Source of the DNA: Serripes groenlandicus
Taxonomy: Eukaryota; Mollusca; Bivalvia; Cardiida; Cardiidae
DNA: 64,000 nucleotides
Direction of reading: 5' to 3'
Assembly (NCBI GenBank): GCA_031761405.1
Contig: JASEVX010000007.1
Span: 27,802,859-27,866,858, forward strand
Below the pieces are notes generated by a model. The model saw only the letters and a program-made list of their open reading frames with translations. It was not told the origin of the DNA and did no database searches. Below, in pieces: positions 39,384 to 51,600 of this stretch (the stretch's first letter is position 1; each line of letters starts with the position of its first letter). A program made the translations under genes and the position numbers.

Positions 39384-40258
39384 AAACATTCTGCCTTGAA
39401 ATGGTTAAGGAATCAAATGATCAACAACTAAGATGAGACAAAAACAACATTTAATCCAAAAAATAACAGTCGTTCCATACTATTACACCAACTGTTCGGG
39501 CATTCCTCGTCACCAGATAATATCTCGCTACCGTAACTTGATTTTTCTTTAACCAAGACCTTTTTCTTTTTTTAATAAGATCATTACAATTAATTATTCT
39601 TTTTACCTTGTTTTAAGTTTCGGTCATTTTTTTAACCCTCAATTATGCCGATAAATTGTCCACATGTATAACTTAAGTTCCCTCTGTGTATGAGAACTTT
39701 GTGTTCAGTCATACTGGAGACATTTTTTTAATTATATTTCCCCCTTATCCCGCCCCCCTTGTATTCTTTTATATTACTTTTTTTAAAGCTCAGGCAAATT
39801 TGAGGGTTAAAGTTTCTTTTTGCTATCATTACGATTTTTTTTTTACTTAACAAGCACATGTTTTAAGCATTGTATAACGAAACACACAATAACGTTCATG
39901 GTTTCAAATTATTTTGAAAGCATAACTCAATTCTTATTTTCAAATCATACTGGTTTCTATTTTAACATCTTTTAATTAAATGACTTAAACATTACTCACC
40001 ATTGTTTAAGAGCATGAAACGCTGAAGATTAAAACTAACTAAACAAAGCAATAGGGGAAGATTAAGGAGAAAGGTTACATATTTATATAAGTATTTATAT
40101 TATAGACTGTCAGAAATTGTTTATCTTAAGTTTAAACCTTCGCTTTTCTATATGACCCTGTCCATTGAAAAAGGTACAAGTTGTGAACAGTGTAAATGAA
40201 GATCGTTCTGAGCATCCACACAGTCTTATCAAGATCTACATTGTTCACATATTATTGA
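39384..40258. other. no recognised feature
   Basis: AT-rich intergenic sequence with T-runs. No gene or repeat supported. Confidence 0.5.
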
Positions 40259-40269
40259 CATAGGCTTGT

Positions 40270-40480
40270 AATTTGTTTTACTGGGATTTAACGCAGTTTT
40301 CAACATTATTTCACTTACATCATGGCAACAGTTCACTTTTTCATAATCCCTTGGTAAACAAACCAGTACAAAGATATGTGCCATACACAAGGGCACTGCA
40401 CCATGACGACTAGGGATCAAACCCAGGACGCCCAGTTCCAAATCCCCGACGATTACCACTTGGCCAGGACAGATTTCCAT
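40270..40480 (-). mobile_element. tRNA-derived SINE, type 1 head, CGCCGTGATATAAC-type tail
   Basis: Target-site duplication ATAGGCTTGT (40260-40269 and 40481-40490). Minus-strand head with TGGTAATCGTCGGGG and B-box-like GGTTTGATCCC; tail degenerate. Confidence 0.85.
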
Positions 40481-40741
40481 ATAGGCTTGTTAGAAGCTTC
40501 TGTAAAAATGGAGCAGATGTTCAGGCTGAACTGAACCTACACCGTCAGAAATGCCCAACTTGTACCCTTTTCCATGGACAGACAGACAGGCTCTTATAAC
40601 CCTTTCTAGTCAATTTTGGTCAACTTTCTTATGAAGAGTGAAGTTTACAGTAAAATCATGTATGTTCAATTCAAAAATATTAACCCTTATCCTGTTGTAT
40701 GCAACTATAAACAATATTTGCTATCTCTTCTATATGTAAAC

Positions 40742-40925
40742 TAGCCCTTTCCCATGTGCAGATGCATCTGCATCAGATGACTTAAAACATAGTGGCAAAA
40801 GGAGAAATTGTTCATTATATTTGTATATATTCCATAATTGTTTCATTTATGGAGATTTTCCAATATTTTGCCAAGATATTTTTAGTTGTCTGCAGAAGAT
40901 TTGTTGTTCATGGGAAAGAGTTGAC
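40742..40925 (+). mobile_element. TTAA-MITE, diverged
   Basis: AGCCCTTTCCCATGTGCAGA left, ATGGGAAAGAGTTGA right. Confidence 0.65.
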
Positions 40926-41374
40926 TAATCTATACCAAAATCAGCTTCCACACAAGTGAAATCTAATCTGGTCTATATTTTAGTAGTCGACCTTGTGTTT
41001 GCAGTCACCTCTATTAAGCAGCCACTCGAAGATTAACTGTAACAATATTTTCTTCTTTATTTGACTTGTATTAAGCAGCCACATGTATTCAACAGCCAAA
41101 TTTTGACTCTTCCCCTGGGTGGCTGCTTAAGACAAGTTTGACTGTTATTATTATTGACAAAGAATAAATCTATAAAATTGCAAGACCTTGTCAAAAATCA
41201 TGGATGACAATACAGGAAAACATTAGAATAAGAGTTAAACCTGTACAACGTACATGCTTTTTTCCCCATACAGATAGCAAACAAGTATGTCACACAGAAT
41301 GAAGGAATAAATCCCTATGAAAGCTACAGCTCGTAATTTGTATTAATGCCAATAAACTTTGCTATGTTATAAAA

Positions 41375-41556
41375 TAACAAGCAGCAGACATTTTTTTGAA
41401 GATATTATGGCAGGAAAAGAAATTGCTCATAATGAAAAATTTCTCCTATTGCCACAGTGTTTTCAACTCTTTTCAGTAATTACACTTGCATTTCCCCTAA
41501 AATGGTTTTCCGAGCTGTCTGCTTCAGATTTGTTAAATGTGGGCAAGAATCAACTT
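41375..41556 (+). mobile_element. degenerate MITE
   Basis: AAGCAGCAGACATTTTTTTG, AGAAATTGCTCATAATG, CACAGTGTTTTCAACTC and CTGTCTGCTTCAGATTTG. Confidence 0.55.
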
Positions 41557-41636
41557 ACAGTGTTGTTCAACAGAAAATTCTGTAAATAATGTTTGCTTAC
41601 CTTTGGGGAACTTAACATTTCTTTCCACAGAAGTTT

Positions 41637-41848
41637 GTAACCCTTTCTGACGCCTCTGAAGCAGACGTCTTTTGAAAACATTGTGACAAAAGAAGAAATT
41701 GCTCAAAACAAGCAATTTCTCCTTTTGATACAATGTTTTCAACTCTTTTTAATAATTGAAGTCTCATTTATAGAGATTTTTCACGTTTTTGTATATTGGT
41801 TTTCTAAGTCGTCTGCTGCAGATTTGCTGTATGTGGGAAAGGGTAAAT
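41637..41848 (+). mobile_element. TTAA-MITE, left end shortened
   Basis: GTAACCCTTTCTGACGCCTC left (CCCACATA part missing), ATGTGGGAAAGGGTAAA right. Confidence 0.8.
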
Positions 41849-42122
41849 ATACAAACACAATGATTCCCAAACAAAATCTGACAGTCAAAAAGTCCTAGGG
41901 TTTGTACTTACACCACACCAGTCAACATTACAATAATAAATGATTAAATTTTTAGAAAGCAAAGTTTTGTCGGCCCAAATTTGGCCACAGGGTTTTCCTC
42001 CTCGTCAAGTGATTGGCTAAACAACTTGAAAACAGTTTGACAAAACGAAAACACAATGGTTCTATTACCAAAGCAATCATGGTGACCCGTTTTATTTATA
42101 CCCATAGTTTCGGTTCTTTCCT

Positions 42123-42460
42123 TTAACCCTTTCCCATATACAACAAATCTGCAGCAGACATATATCTAGGCAACGATATTGAACATTTCAATAAAGGAAA
42201 GTATAATCATTAACATTGCGGCAATTTCTCCCTTTGATACATGTTTTTAAAAATTGTATGTAGTTTGGAAAGGTCTAAAAGCATATCCCACTGCACATGA
42301 CTTTTACAACATATGCAATGAAAGTATAACCATTGAAATCATAATGGCAAAAGGAGAACATGCTCATCATGACCAATCACCCGTTTTGCCATAATGTTTT
42401 CAAGGATTGTCTGCTGCAAATGCATCAAACAAGATCTCAGCATGTTAGAAAGGGTTCATT
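42123..42460 (-). mobile_element. one or two decayed TTAA-MITEs
   Basis: TTAACCCTTTCCCATATACA left; two interior segments (CAATTTCTCCCTTTGATAC; GTTTTCAAGGATTGTCTGC); AGAAAGGGTTCA right. Confidence 0.5.
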
Positions 42461-42746
42461 ACCATATACTTTATATTGCCAGTACTTGATGAGGAGAAAT
42501 AAGAAGAGAAAGAAGAGAGAAGCCACAGGATTATTATATTTAACGAAGACCTAAAAGCATTTTCACAAAAATATTTCCATCACAATGTATTCCAAATGCT
42601 TCATCAAAACTTGGCCTTTTCTTTGAAGACCTTTATTTTTGTCATCCAAGGTAGAAAATAAAACTAACTGTAAGCAGTAAAAATTAAAATTTTCAATTGT
42701 ACATTAACAGTACATAGTAAAAGAGATATTTAGATTCCAAACCTTG

Positions 42747-42960
42747 GGCGTTTCCCTTTCCCATGCATACGCAGCAGACGACATTTTGAAAACATTGTGA
42801 CAAAAGAAGAAATTGCCCAAAACCAACAATTTCTCCTTTTGCGACAATATTTTCAACTCTATTCAATATAATTTTTTCATTTATCAAGATTTTTCATATT
42901 TTTGCCCAGATGATTTCAAAGTCGTCAGCTGCAGATTTGTTGTATGTGGAATAGGGTTAA
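42747..42960 (+). mobile_element. TTAA-MITE
   Basis: TTTCCCTTTCCCATGCATAC left, ATGTGGAATAGGGTTAA right. Confidence 0.75.
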
Positions 42961-43329
42961 GCCTTTATAATAGTCAGTCCTAATATATCATGGTGGTGAC
43001 TAATGTATATTTTAAACAAGAATCCTTTTCTTCAAACCACATTAGAAAATTAACTTTAATTCATTTTTTACAGGGCTCAAATATGTTTATACATAACTTA
43101 TCAGTGTTTCTTTTCAATGAAAAACTACCTCATATATATGTAAATCGGCCACATTTTGGCTTTAACTCTTGGACTTCTGTCTCAGGTTTGAAGATCAGAT
43201 AGTCAGTTATTTTATATTTTACAAAATAACAACTAAAACTCTGTGTAAGATTATAGGCCACAATACACGGAAATAGACCTTCAGGATCTCAGATTCAGAA
43301 AAATATGCACCAGATAACATCTAGACATC

Positions 43330-43468
43330 TAACATAATGTTATTGAATTAATTATTGTGGCAAAAGAAGAAATTGCATATTGTAAGCAATTTCACAATTT
43401 GCCACATGTTTTCTAAGTCATCTGCTTCAAACACGCTAAATTGTGTCTGCATTTGGGGAATGGTTATT
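43330..43468 (-). mobile_element. degenerate MITE
   Basis: GAAATTGCATATTGTAAGC hairpin, CCACATGTTTTCTAAG and TTTGGGGAATGGTTA. Confidence 0.45.
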
Positions 43469-44290
43469 TCCCAAAACTTTGAAAGTCGATTTTTGAGTAA
43501 CAGGCACAAACGATGATCCAATGTTTGAAATGTTATAATCAGATAAATTTGATAACAATAATGAGTTTTCTATAAACCATTTTAAGAAAACAAGGCATTT
43601 TTTTTTTCAAACAGTGTTCTCTGGAGAAGTAATATTTCCTCCTTCAAAAATGTTTAAGCCACCTATACAATACATTAATGTTTCCATCATTTTTTGAGAT
43701 TTTTTATTTTTTGTGTGATTTAGAAAAGTCCAAAACTTGGAAAAACTTGGTTAACCCATATTCTCAGAAATGTTTGCACTCTAATTATATTTAACAATCA
43801 TAATAATATTTTGCAATAAATATATGATATCTTAAGATAACCGAATACAGAGTTTACAAGAGACAATACAGCAGGTTAAGGATTACCCTATCTCTGAATT
43901 GATGTCAAATCATTTTTATACTTTTTTATGCTTTTCAGGATGAAAACACATTTTATGTACAAGACGTTTTTTTGTTTTTTTTTTTAGCAAGTCTAGTTTT
44001 AATTAAAACATCCTTTCCAAGAAATATTTGTATAATTAGTCTTGTAATAAAGCTAACACTTAAAGTGTCTTTATTTAAGTCAAGTTATACAGTATAATGA
44101 TACAAGAAATGGGTTCATTTATTAGGAATGAACAAAACCAGAACATTAATTATATTTGCTCTCTTTTTTTTTTTAAACAAATTATTTAAACTTTTTACAA
44201 TTTCAAAATGAAATTTCTACAATTTACCTCTAAATAACTTTGTACATGTCACATACTGGTTTCTGCCATTAAGAATCGTCCAATTAAAGT
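43469..44290. other. no recognised feature
   Basis: AT-rich intergenic sequence with poly-T runs. Confidence 0.5.
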
Positions 44291-44292
44291 TT

Positions 44293-44489
44293 TAACCCAA
44301 ACCGACATACAACAAATCTGCAACAGCAATGATTGAAAAAACACCAAGTCAAAAAAACATGAAAAATCTGAATAAATAAAAGTATCATAATAAAGTTCAA
44401 TACATGTACAATGTGGCAAATGGAGCAAATGCTTCTTTTGTCACACAATACTTTCAAAATTTGACTGATGCAATTGGGAAAGGGATAAC
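44293..44489 (-). mobile_element. degenerate TTAA-MITE, first of an adjacent pair
   Basis: TTAACCCAAACCGACATACA left, ATTGGGAAAGGGATAA right. Confidence 0.55.
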
Positions 44490-44674
44490 ACTATCCCTCA
44501 TACAGATGCAGCAGTCAACTTTTACAAACATAGTGCCAAATGGAAAATTGCTCATGATGTATTTTTTACCATTGTTCTGATCTTTTACTTTCATTTGCAG
44601 AGATTGTTGACATTTTTGCAAAGATGTTTTCAAAGTTGTTTGCTACAGACTTGTTGTATGTGGGAAAGGGTTAA
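44486..44674 (+). mobile_element. TTAA-MITE, second of an adjacent pair
   Basis: ATAACACTATCCCTCATACA left, GTGGGAAAGGGTTAA right. Abuts the preceding copy. Confidence 0.65.
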
Positions 44675-45300
44675 ATTGGATGCGTGTTTAAGAATCAGTA
44701 CTTTACTATATTATTCCTCAACGGAGAAGTTGTTCATAGACTAATATACCGAATTTCAAACTATTGGATGTATAAAGTTACGGCAAAATAGATGAGAAAC
44801 GCAGCAATGTACAAAAAGAACTCAAATAGGTTTTATTTTATAACGATAAATATGTCTATAAGAAAATCGATTACATATTAAAAGAACAAGTGATTATTTA
44901 AAACTTTCAATGATGACTATTGAAATATTTATATTTTGCTTGATGTCTGATGCCAATAACTGGCATAGTTATTAAAGTTTGCCAAGAAACGAAAAAGGAG
45001 ATTTTATCAACTTACGAGTCAATATTTTTAAAAATATCCAATAATCAGATTCGGGCAATGCTTTTTGCAACAACACAAGCCTTGTGATAAAAGGGCGGCC
45101 TTACAACAAGTTTGAAACTAAATACAGCATTAGTCAAATAAATGTTCTTTTTTTTTTTAATTAAAAACTCAACACATAAGTTGAGGATTGAAAATGATTT
45201 AAACTACACTGTAGAAAGATTTTTATCATTCTATAACAAATCCAGTTTGAAAGATGAATAATATTTAAATCTTAAATCAAAACATATGCATTCATGAACT
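44675..45300. other. no recognised feature
   Basis: AT-rich intergenic sequence. Confidence 0.45.
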
Positions 45301-45531
45301 TTTTCCCCATGCAGATTGATCTTGACAGACCTGATCCATACAACTTTTGAAAACATTGTGGCAAAAGGAGAATTTGTTATAAATAATGAACCTCTCTTTT
45401 TGTCACGATGTTTTCAACTAGTATTCTTTTCAACTAAATTCAATATTCTTTTACAGAGAATTGCACTTTTTTGTCAAGTTGTTTTCGAGGTCATTTTCTG
45501 CAAATCTGTTGTATATATAGGAAAAGGGTAC
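45301..45531 (+). mobile_element. degenerate TTAA-MITE
   Basis: TTTTTCCCCATGCAGATTG left, AACTTTTGAAAACATTGTGG, right end ATAGGAAAAGGGTA. Confidence 0.55.
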
Positions 45532-45551
45532 AGAATTTATCATTTGATAGA

Positions 45552-45773
45552 ATGAATGTATATTGTTTTATGGCGCATCGACAGCTAAGGTCATTTAGCG
45601 CGCAATTAAATTTAATTATTCATGATTCCTGGGTAAACAAACCAGTACTAGGCTAGAAAATGTGTCTTGCCCAAGGGCACTCCACCATGACCGTAGTGCC
45701 GCGACTGGGGATCGAACCCGGGACACCCGGTTTCGAAATCCCCGACGCTAACCACTCGACTACAGTGGATTCC
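45552..45773 (-). mobile_element. tRNA-derived SINE, type 1 head, GATGCGCC tail
   Basis: Target-site duplication TCATTTGATAGA (45540-45551 and 45774-45785). Head and both promoter boxes intact on the minus strand (GGTTCGATCCCC). Very close to the copies at 15.4 and 50.2 kb. Confidence 0.92.
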
Positions 45774-45789
45774 TCATTTGATAGATTGG

Positions 45790-46900
45790 ATCTGACTACA
45801 CTGTTAGTTTAAACAATCTCTTTACACATTTTTCACTATACATAATTAACCAGGTGCAATAAACCGAACAAAAGGGTGAAAACAACTGAAGAACTAGAAT
45901 ACTAAAACTGCTCCATTTTAAGTACAAGATTATTCAATATATTCAAGCAGCTTTTTATAAAAGGAAGGAAAATACACTTTACATGGTATATAGATTTTTA
46001 CAAAAATTACTTGCATGCTTGTATTATTTTTGTAATGAAAGTCCAGAGGTTTGAGTCATTATGCATCAACAAAAGACAAACGAATCTCGTCATTTTCATC
46101 GTGCTCAATCTCCCAAAACCCATATATAGGCACGAAATAAAAAAATATGAAATTTAATATCTCGGCTTCAGGGGAGTAGTTTTCAACAGAAAATCCCAAA
46201 TTCCGGCAAGCCAGTTTTCTTTCTGCACTTCACATACTTATATTGACTGAACTAGTCTTAAGATCAATTAGTTCTAAACTAATCGGTTTTCAAGCAAGTA
46301 TTCTACCCCCCCTAATAATTACAGTCTCTACTGCAACATAAACATAATTCATGTTTCTCTCATTTAATAAAAACCTTTTCCTAGTTTGAGCTTTGTTTAA
46401 TCTTAACAACCCAAATCAAACATATCGAGAGCAAGTATTCCCTCAAAAGTTTAAATATTTGTTCATTTGCAATATAGTACCAAGGCTCAAAAATGAAACG
46501 CCTGTTTGTGTTTGGATTCCATTTTGAACCCATATTATCCCATTTATATTAAAAACCCATTAAAGGTACATACCATTTACAAACAATACTTTGCCTAAAT
46601 TCCAAAATCGTTCTGAACAGAAGCCCTCTCTCTACTCTCCTCAGATTCAACCTTTAACCGTTTGTTTATCAAAGATCTAGATAGGGAGGCTCATAGTGGT
46701 CTTTTGCTTGCAGTATCCGTTTTATTTCTCAACAAACCATGCTGTGTGTCCTCATTAAAATTGTCTCAGCGACATAATTTCATTGAGTTCCAAAAACAAA
46801 GGGTTTGTGTAGAAATGACAAGATGCGTTTCTGAAACAACAAATGCTCCGAGCAGCAACAAAAGTTGGTTTTAAGACAGTTGCAACGTCCAATCATTAAA
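45790..46900. other. intergenic; possible FAM120A 3' UTR, nothing proven
   Basis: Repeat-poor sequence downstream of the FAM120A stop. It may include 3' UTR but no signal is decisive. Confidence 0.3.
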
Positions 46901-46904
46901 CATG

Positions 46905-47134
46905 TTGACCCTTTCCCACATATATACGCGTCCTGACGCCTCTGCAGCAGACGGCTTTTTGAAAACATAGTAACAAAAGAAGAAATTGCACAAAACGTTC
47001 AATTTCTCCTTTTGTCACAATGTTTTCCACTTTTAATCATAGGTTATCCATTCAATTATAGAGATTTTCTATATTTTGACAAACTATGTTCAAAGTCATC
47101 TGCTGCAGAATTGTCGTATGAGGGAAAGGGTTAA
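46905..47134 (+). mobile_element. TTAA-MITE, young subfamily
   Basis: TTGACCCTTTCCCACATATA left, ATGAGGGAAAGGGTTAA right. Left TTAA mutated to TTGA. Confidence 0.9.
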
Positions 47135-47356
47135 TACATTTTGACACCTCTGCAGCAGATGATTATTGAAATATTTATGAGGGGGCATAAATATTTCAGA
47201 TTCTGAACTAAAAACCACAAAATTAGGTTGAAAGAGACAAATATTTATCTCTTTCCTACATGTCAACACATTTTGACACCTCTGCAGCAGATGATTTTTG
47301 AAATTTTTCTGAGGGGGCGTCACATTTCAGATTCTGAACTAAAAACCACTTTATCT
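47135..47356. repeat. tandem duplication, about 129-bp period
   Basis: ACACCTCTGCAGCAGATGAT, GAGGGGGC and TTTCAGATTCTGAACTAAAA occur in order at 47143 and again at 47274. Contains MITE-arm sequence. Confidence 0.8.
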
Positions 47357-47840
47357 AGAGCTTTGTTAATGGTTACAAAATTTCCATCCATGGAACAAAT
47401 CTCTTAACAATTACTCGCCAATGAACCATCTTTCGTGTGTAAAGTCACATCATTTCTCCATAACAAACAAATGCCTCTTGCAAAAAAACAAAACAAACTT
47501 GAATGTATAAAAATAATACATTTGTAAAAAATATGATAAAAAATAAATCAACATCGCAGCCAAGGTGGTTTCTATTTTTTATTTTTATGAGAGTCGGTTA
47601 CACATGGCTCCCCAAAAAATATTTTTTTACAGAGTGTATAAAAGTCATTTTACATCCACCTAAGTCATTTAATTGACATGATGTTTTGAGAGTTCTCTGC
47701 ATGGAAAAGTGAAAGAATTAAAACCATTGAGAGAAAAGATGAAATTGTTGATTTCTTCCCAGTTTAACACAAGACACAGTTTGAGGGTAAACTGGGATTT
47801 TAGAATGTTAACTATGCACCTATCTATCTATAGCTCTCTG
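47357..47840. other. no recognised feature
   Basis: AT-rich, between FAM120A and a MITE cluster. Confidence 0.4.
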
Positions 47841-47844
47841 CTTT

Positions 47845-47995
47845 TACCCTTTCTCTGATAGAATGAAACTGCAGCAGATGACTTTGAACACATCTGGAGG
47901 AAATAAGGGGATTTTTTTCCTTTTCCCGCAATGTTTTCAAAAAGATTCTGCAGGAAATGCATCAAAACGCATCCGTTTGAGGGGAAGGGTTTAAG
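47845..47995 (-). mobile_element. degenerate TTAA-MITE
   Basis: TACCCTTTCTCTGATAGAAT left, TTGAGGGGAAGGGTTTAA right. Confidence 0.55.
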
Positions 47996-48445
47996 GGCCT
48001 TAACAAAAAGAAGAGGCAAATTAATTCATATTTCATACACTGTAAAGATAAAACAGAACAGTTTAGCAGAAAGACAAAAACTTTGGTATACTTAAAGAAA
48101 AAATTACCTAGCACTTTTTTTAAATCTATCTGCTACACTGTTTGAAAACAAATTCTTTGTGAGGAAAAATATGATCAGAAATTACCGCACAAAGAAAATA
48201 GAAACCACCTAAAGCTGCTTGCTTCCCCATCTGAACACATAACCATGAAAACCTGGCATGTATTTCTTCAACTCCAATTTAATTTTTTTATCAAATGAAT
48301 TATAAATAATGATATTTTTTGAGTCACCAGACAGACTAACATTATATACATCATTTTTTGAATATCTATAAAAAAATTGTATATAATTAAGAGTTTCTAA
48401 ATACACACCAGATTCCACAGATTTGAGAGACTAGGGCCAAAAAGG

Positions 48446-48650
48446 CTATAACTCCTGCTTTATTACAGTGACGGCAGATTTGTCATCTTGAATTTCGCTA
48501 TCAGGGCTCTGGACGCCATTCTGCTGTATCTTTTGTACTTCCACTGCACCGGTAGCTTCTTCTGCATCTTCGAAATTGGCAGCAGTCTCAACGTCTTCTT
48601 CCGCTTCCTCTGCTTCCTCTGCTTCCTCTTCTTCTGTCTCTTCTTTAACA
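48446..48650 (-). CDS. FAM120A: FAM120 terminal exon, acidic tail
   Basis: Starts after a tatttcag acceptor and encodes SVKEETEEEEAEEAEEAEED, then VETAANFEDAEEATGAVEVQ, ending VTVIKQEL and TAG. A glutamate-rich tail follows the basic exon; the EEA repeats are probably lineage-specific. Confidence 0.88.
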
Positions 48651-51600
48651 CTGAAATAAGCAATATTATAAGCCATCAAAGATACAGATATAGCGACAGC
48701 ATCTTGAGGGCTTATCGACTTTCTGTAACAGAACCATATTATGGTAAATTGTTGTTAATCTACAAGGCCTATACTGTATGTTATTTCTCAGAAGAGCTTT
48801 TTTTTATGGTAATTTATGCCGCCTTGAAAAGCATTTCAGTCACATAGCAGTGTTTCCTGGGTAAATTACCAGTACCGACAACTTATTACAATCGGTCTCT
48901 GGCTTATTTCAATTCTGGTTAAACAGGAGATGTTTGCAAACATTATTCCCCTCTAAGCATAACATTGTTAGGAAGATCAATCAGAACAGCTTTTTGTGTT
49001 CAAAGTCACCATAGGTTAAGATACGAGATCAAGAACTTACCTGGCAGATGAATCGACGGTTACTCCACGACCCTTAGGAGCTTTTGTTGCCTTCTTTTTT
49101 GGTGTAGACTTTGGCTTGATTTTAGGACGTCTTATTCCCCTAACAACAGCACGGGGTGGTCGTGCAAAGAATGCCCTTTCCTGTAAGAAATAGAAATGGG
49201 TTTGTTGTGGTTATGTTAGATTAACCCTTTCTCACAAACACATCAACATCTAGGCAAAAATATGGAAAATATGTGTAAATGAACGTATAATTATTGAATA
49301 AAGTTAACAAAATTGTGGAGAAATTGTTTGCTGCAATTATTATTTTATTATTTCGTCAAAACCTGTCAGCAAATGGGAAAATAATAATTACCAGTACTAC
49401 CGATAAGTTTTATCATGAAACATTGTATCATTTGTGATGCAATTCCTAAAACTCTGAGCGCCAAGAAGGGAAACCAATATGAATGACCGCATCTAAGTCT
49501 ACACAAATAGTGCTAAATGACATGATGGGTGTATAGATTTGTGTTTTTGTAGGCGTCAAAAACTAGAAATATCACTGAAGGTGATGAATACCCCCAGCTG
49601 GTGCCTGACAATATACATATGTTTGAGAAATTCAAGGGGCCATAACTCATTTAAAATTAATTTGAGTGCAACACGCCGACAATATGCACAACTGGGCTTG
49701 GTATCAATCATTCTTGTGAAGTTGTATTGAATTCTGACCAAGGGTTGCTGAGAAATAGTGTTCACAAGAAATGTCTACAGACCAACTATGTATGAGAAAT
49801 TCAAGGGGCAATAACTCATTTAAAACAAGTAACTGGATTGCAAGCAATACCATAGTCCCCTACCGGTTTGCACTAAGTCCAAAAAGGGGCATAACTCATT
49901 AAAAAATTGACGAAATCCCAGGAAACGCGAACTTGATCTGTGACACATGATTACAAAGGCATATACAAAATTTCAGCTCAATACCTCAAAGCATGTAGAA
50001 AAAAAGTGCGGAAAACTGATTTGCCGGACTGACTGACAGATGGACGGACTGACGGACGGAGTGCAAACCTAAGAGTCCCCTTCGGCACGCCGGTAGGGGA
50101 CTAAAAAATTCAAGTGTAACACGCCGACAATATGCACAACTAGGCTTGGAATGAATGTATATTGTTTTATGGCGCATCGACAGCTAAGGTCATTTAGCGC
50201 GCAATTAAATTTAATTATTCATGATCCCTGGGTAAACAAACCAGTACTAGGCTAGAAAATGTGCCTTGCCCAAGGGCACTCCACCATGACCGTAGTGCCG
50301 CGACTGGGGATCGCCCGACGCTAACCACTCGACCACAGCGGATTCCTCACAACTAGGCTTGGCATAAATCATTCTTGTGAAGTTATATTTGAATTCTGAC
50401 CAAGGGTTGCTGAGAAATAGTGTTCACAAGAAATGTCTATAGACCAACTATGTATGACAAATTCAAGGGGCAATAACTCATTTAAAAATAATTCAAGTGC
50501 AACACGCTGACAATATGCACAACAGGCATGGTATCAATCATTCTTGTGAAGTTATATTGAATTCTGACCAAGGGTTGCTGAGAAATAGTGTTCACAAGAA
50601 ATGTCCAGACCAACGGACGGACCGACCGATAAGCGCGACTCCTATATAGCCCCCATATACTACGTATCTGGGGGTATAATAACTTTATTTAAAAGCAACT
50701 ATTTTCAAAGATGTCATCTTAAAATGCATGACAAGGAGATAAATTTAATCTTGAACCTTACACCAAACACTCAATCCCATGAAGGACTTTTGTCAATCAT
50801 CAGAAAGAGTGGATGGCCAAGCCGTAATTTTAATCATGACAACTGGCTCTCATCATTACTGAAGGGGCTATTGCAGCTCGGCTCCTAAAAAATGAAATGG
50901 CAGACTTATGGATTTCACACAATCAGGAGACTAAATACACCACACTATGTGCCTAAATAGCCAGCATTCAGGGCCAACCAAAATGAAAATATTCATGATC
51001 TACTTACAGGTATTCTATAGAAAGGCATGGGCATGCCCCTCCCCCCTCTCATTGCACGTGGATTCATCATGGGCCTTGGAGGCATACCATATGGCCTGTT
51101 CATACCTCTGAACATCATTCCACGCCCACCACCTCTGTGAAAGTATATGAACCACATTGATATTTATGAAAAGGGACCATCCTACAACACCTCTGTGCAG
51201 TCTGATCAGGTTCTTCTAGGTTTGCCATATTATCAAGCAAACATTCTGGAAGACTTCAAAATGGTTAGAACCAAAAGCTGACAATACAATTGGTCCTTAT
51301 TGCATTAAATTCAAAAACCTTCCACGATTGGTTAACATGTTATGATGCTCTTTTAGTTTTCCTCCTTTTTCAAGGTACTATTAGATACAAATTTTCAAAG
51401 CAAACACATCTGAAAGACCTCAGATAAATGATCCCTATACGAGTATGCGTCCATCTACCAAAGTAGGCGACACAATAAGAGGTAAGCGACCTTGGAATAA
51501 GTGTCAAACTGGCGATGCTTTCTGATTTTCTCCAGACGCTACATGTATAACCTTTACACAGCTTTTCCCAGTGATAAGTCTTAGTTAACCCTTTCCCACA

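Noticed and set aside
48488..48847. 119-codon plus-strand frame
   Set aside because: Antisense shadow of the FAM120A terminal exon; cysteine/phenylalanine-rich because the coding strand is Glu-rich.
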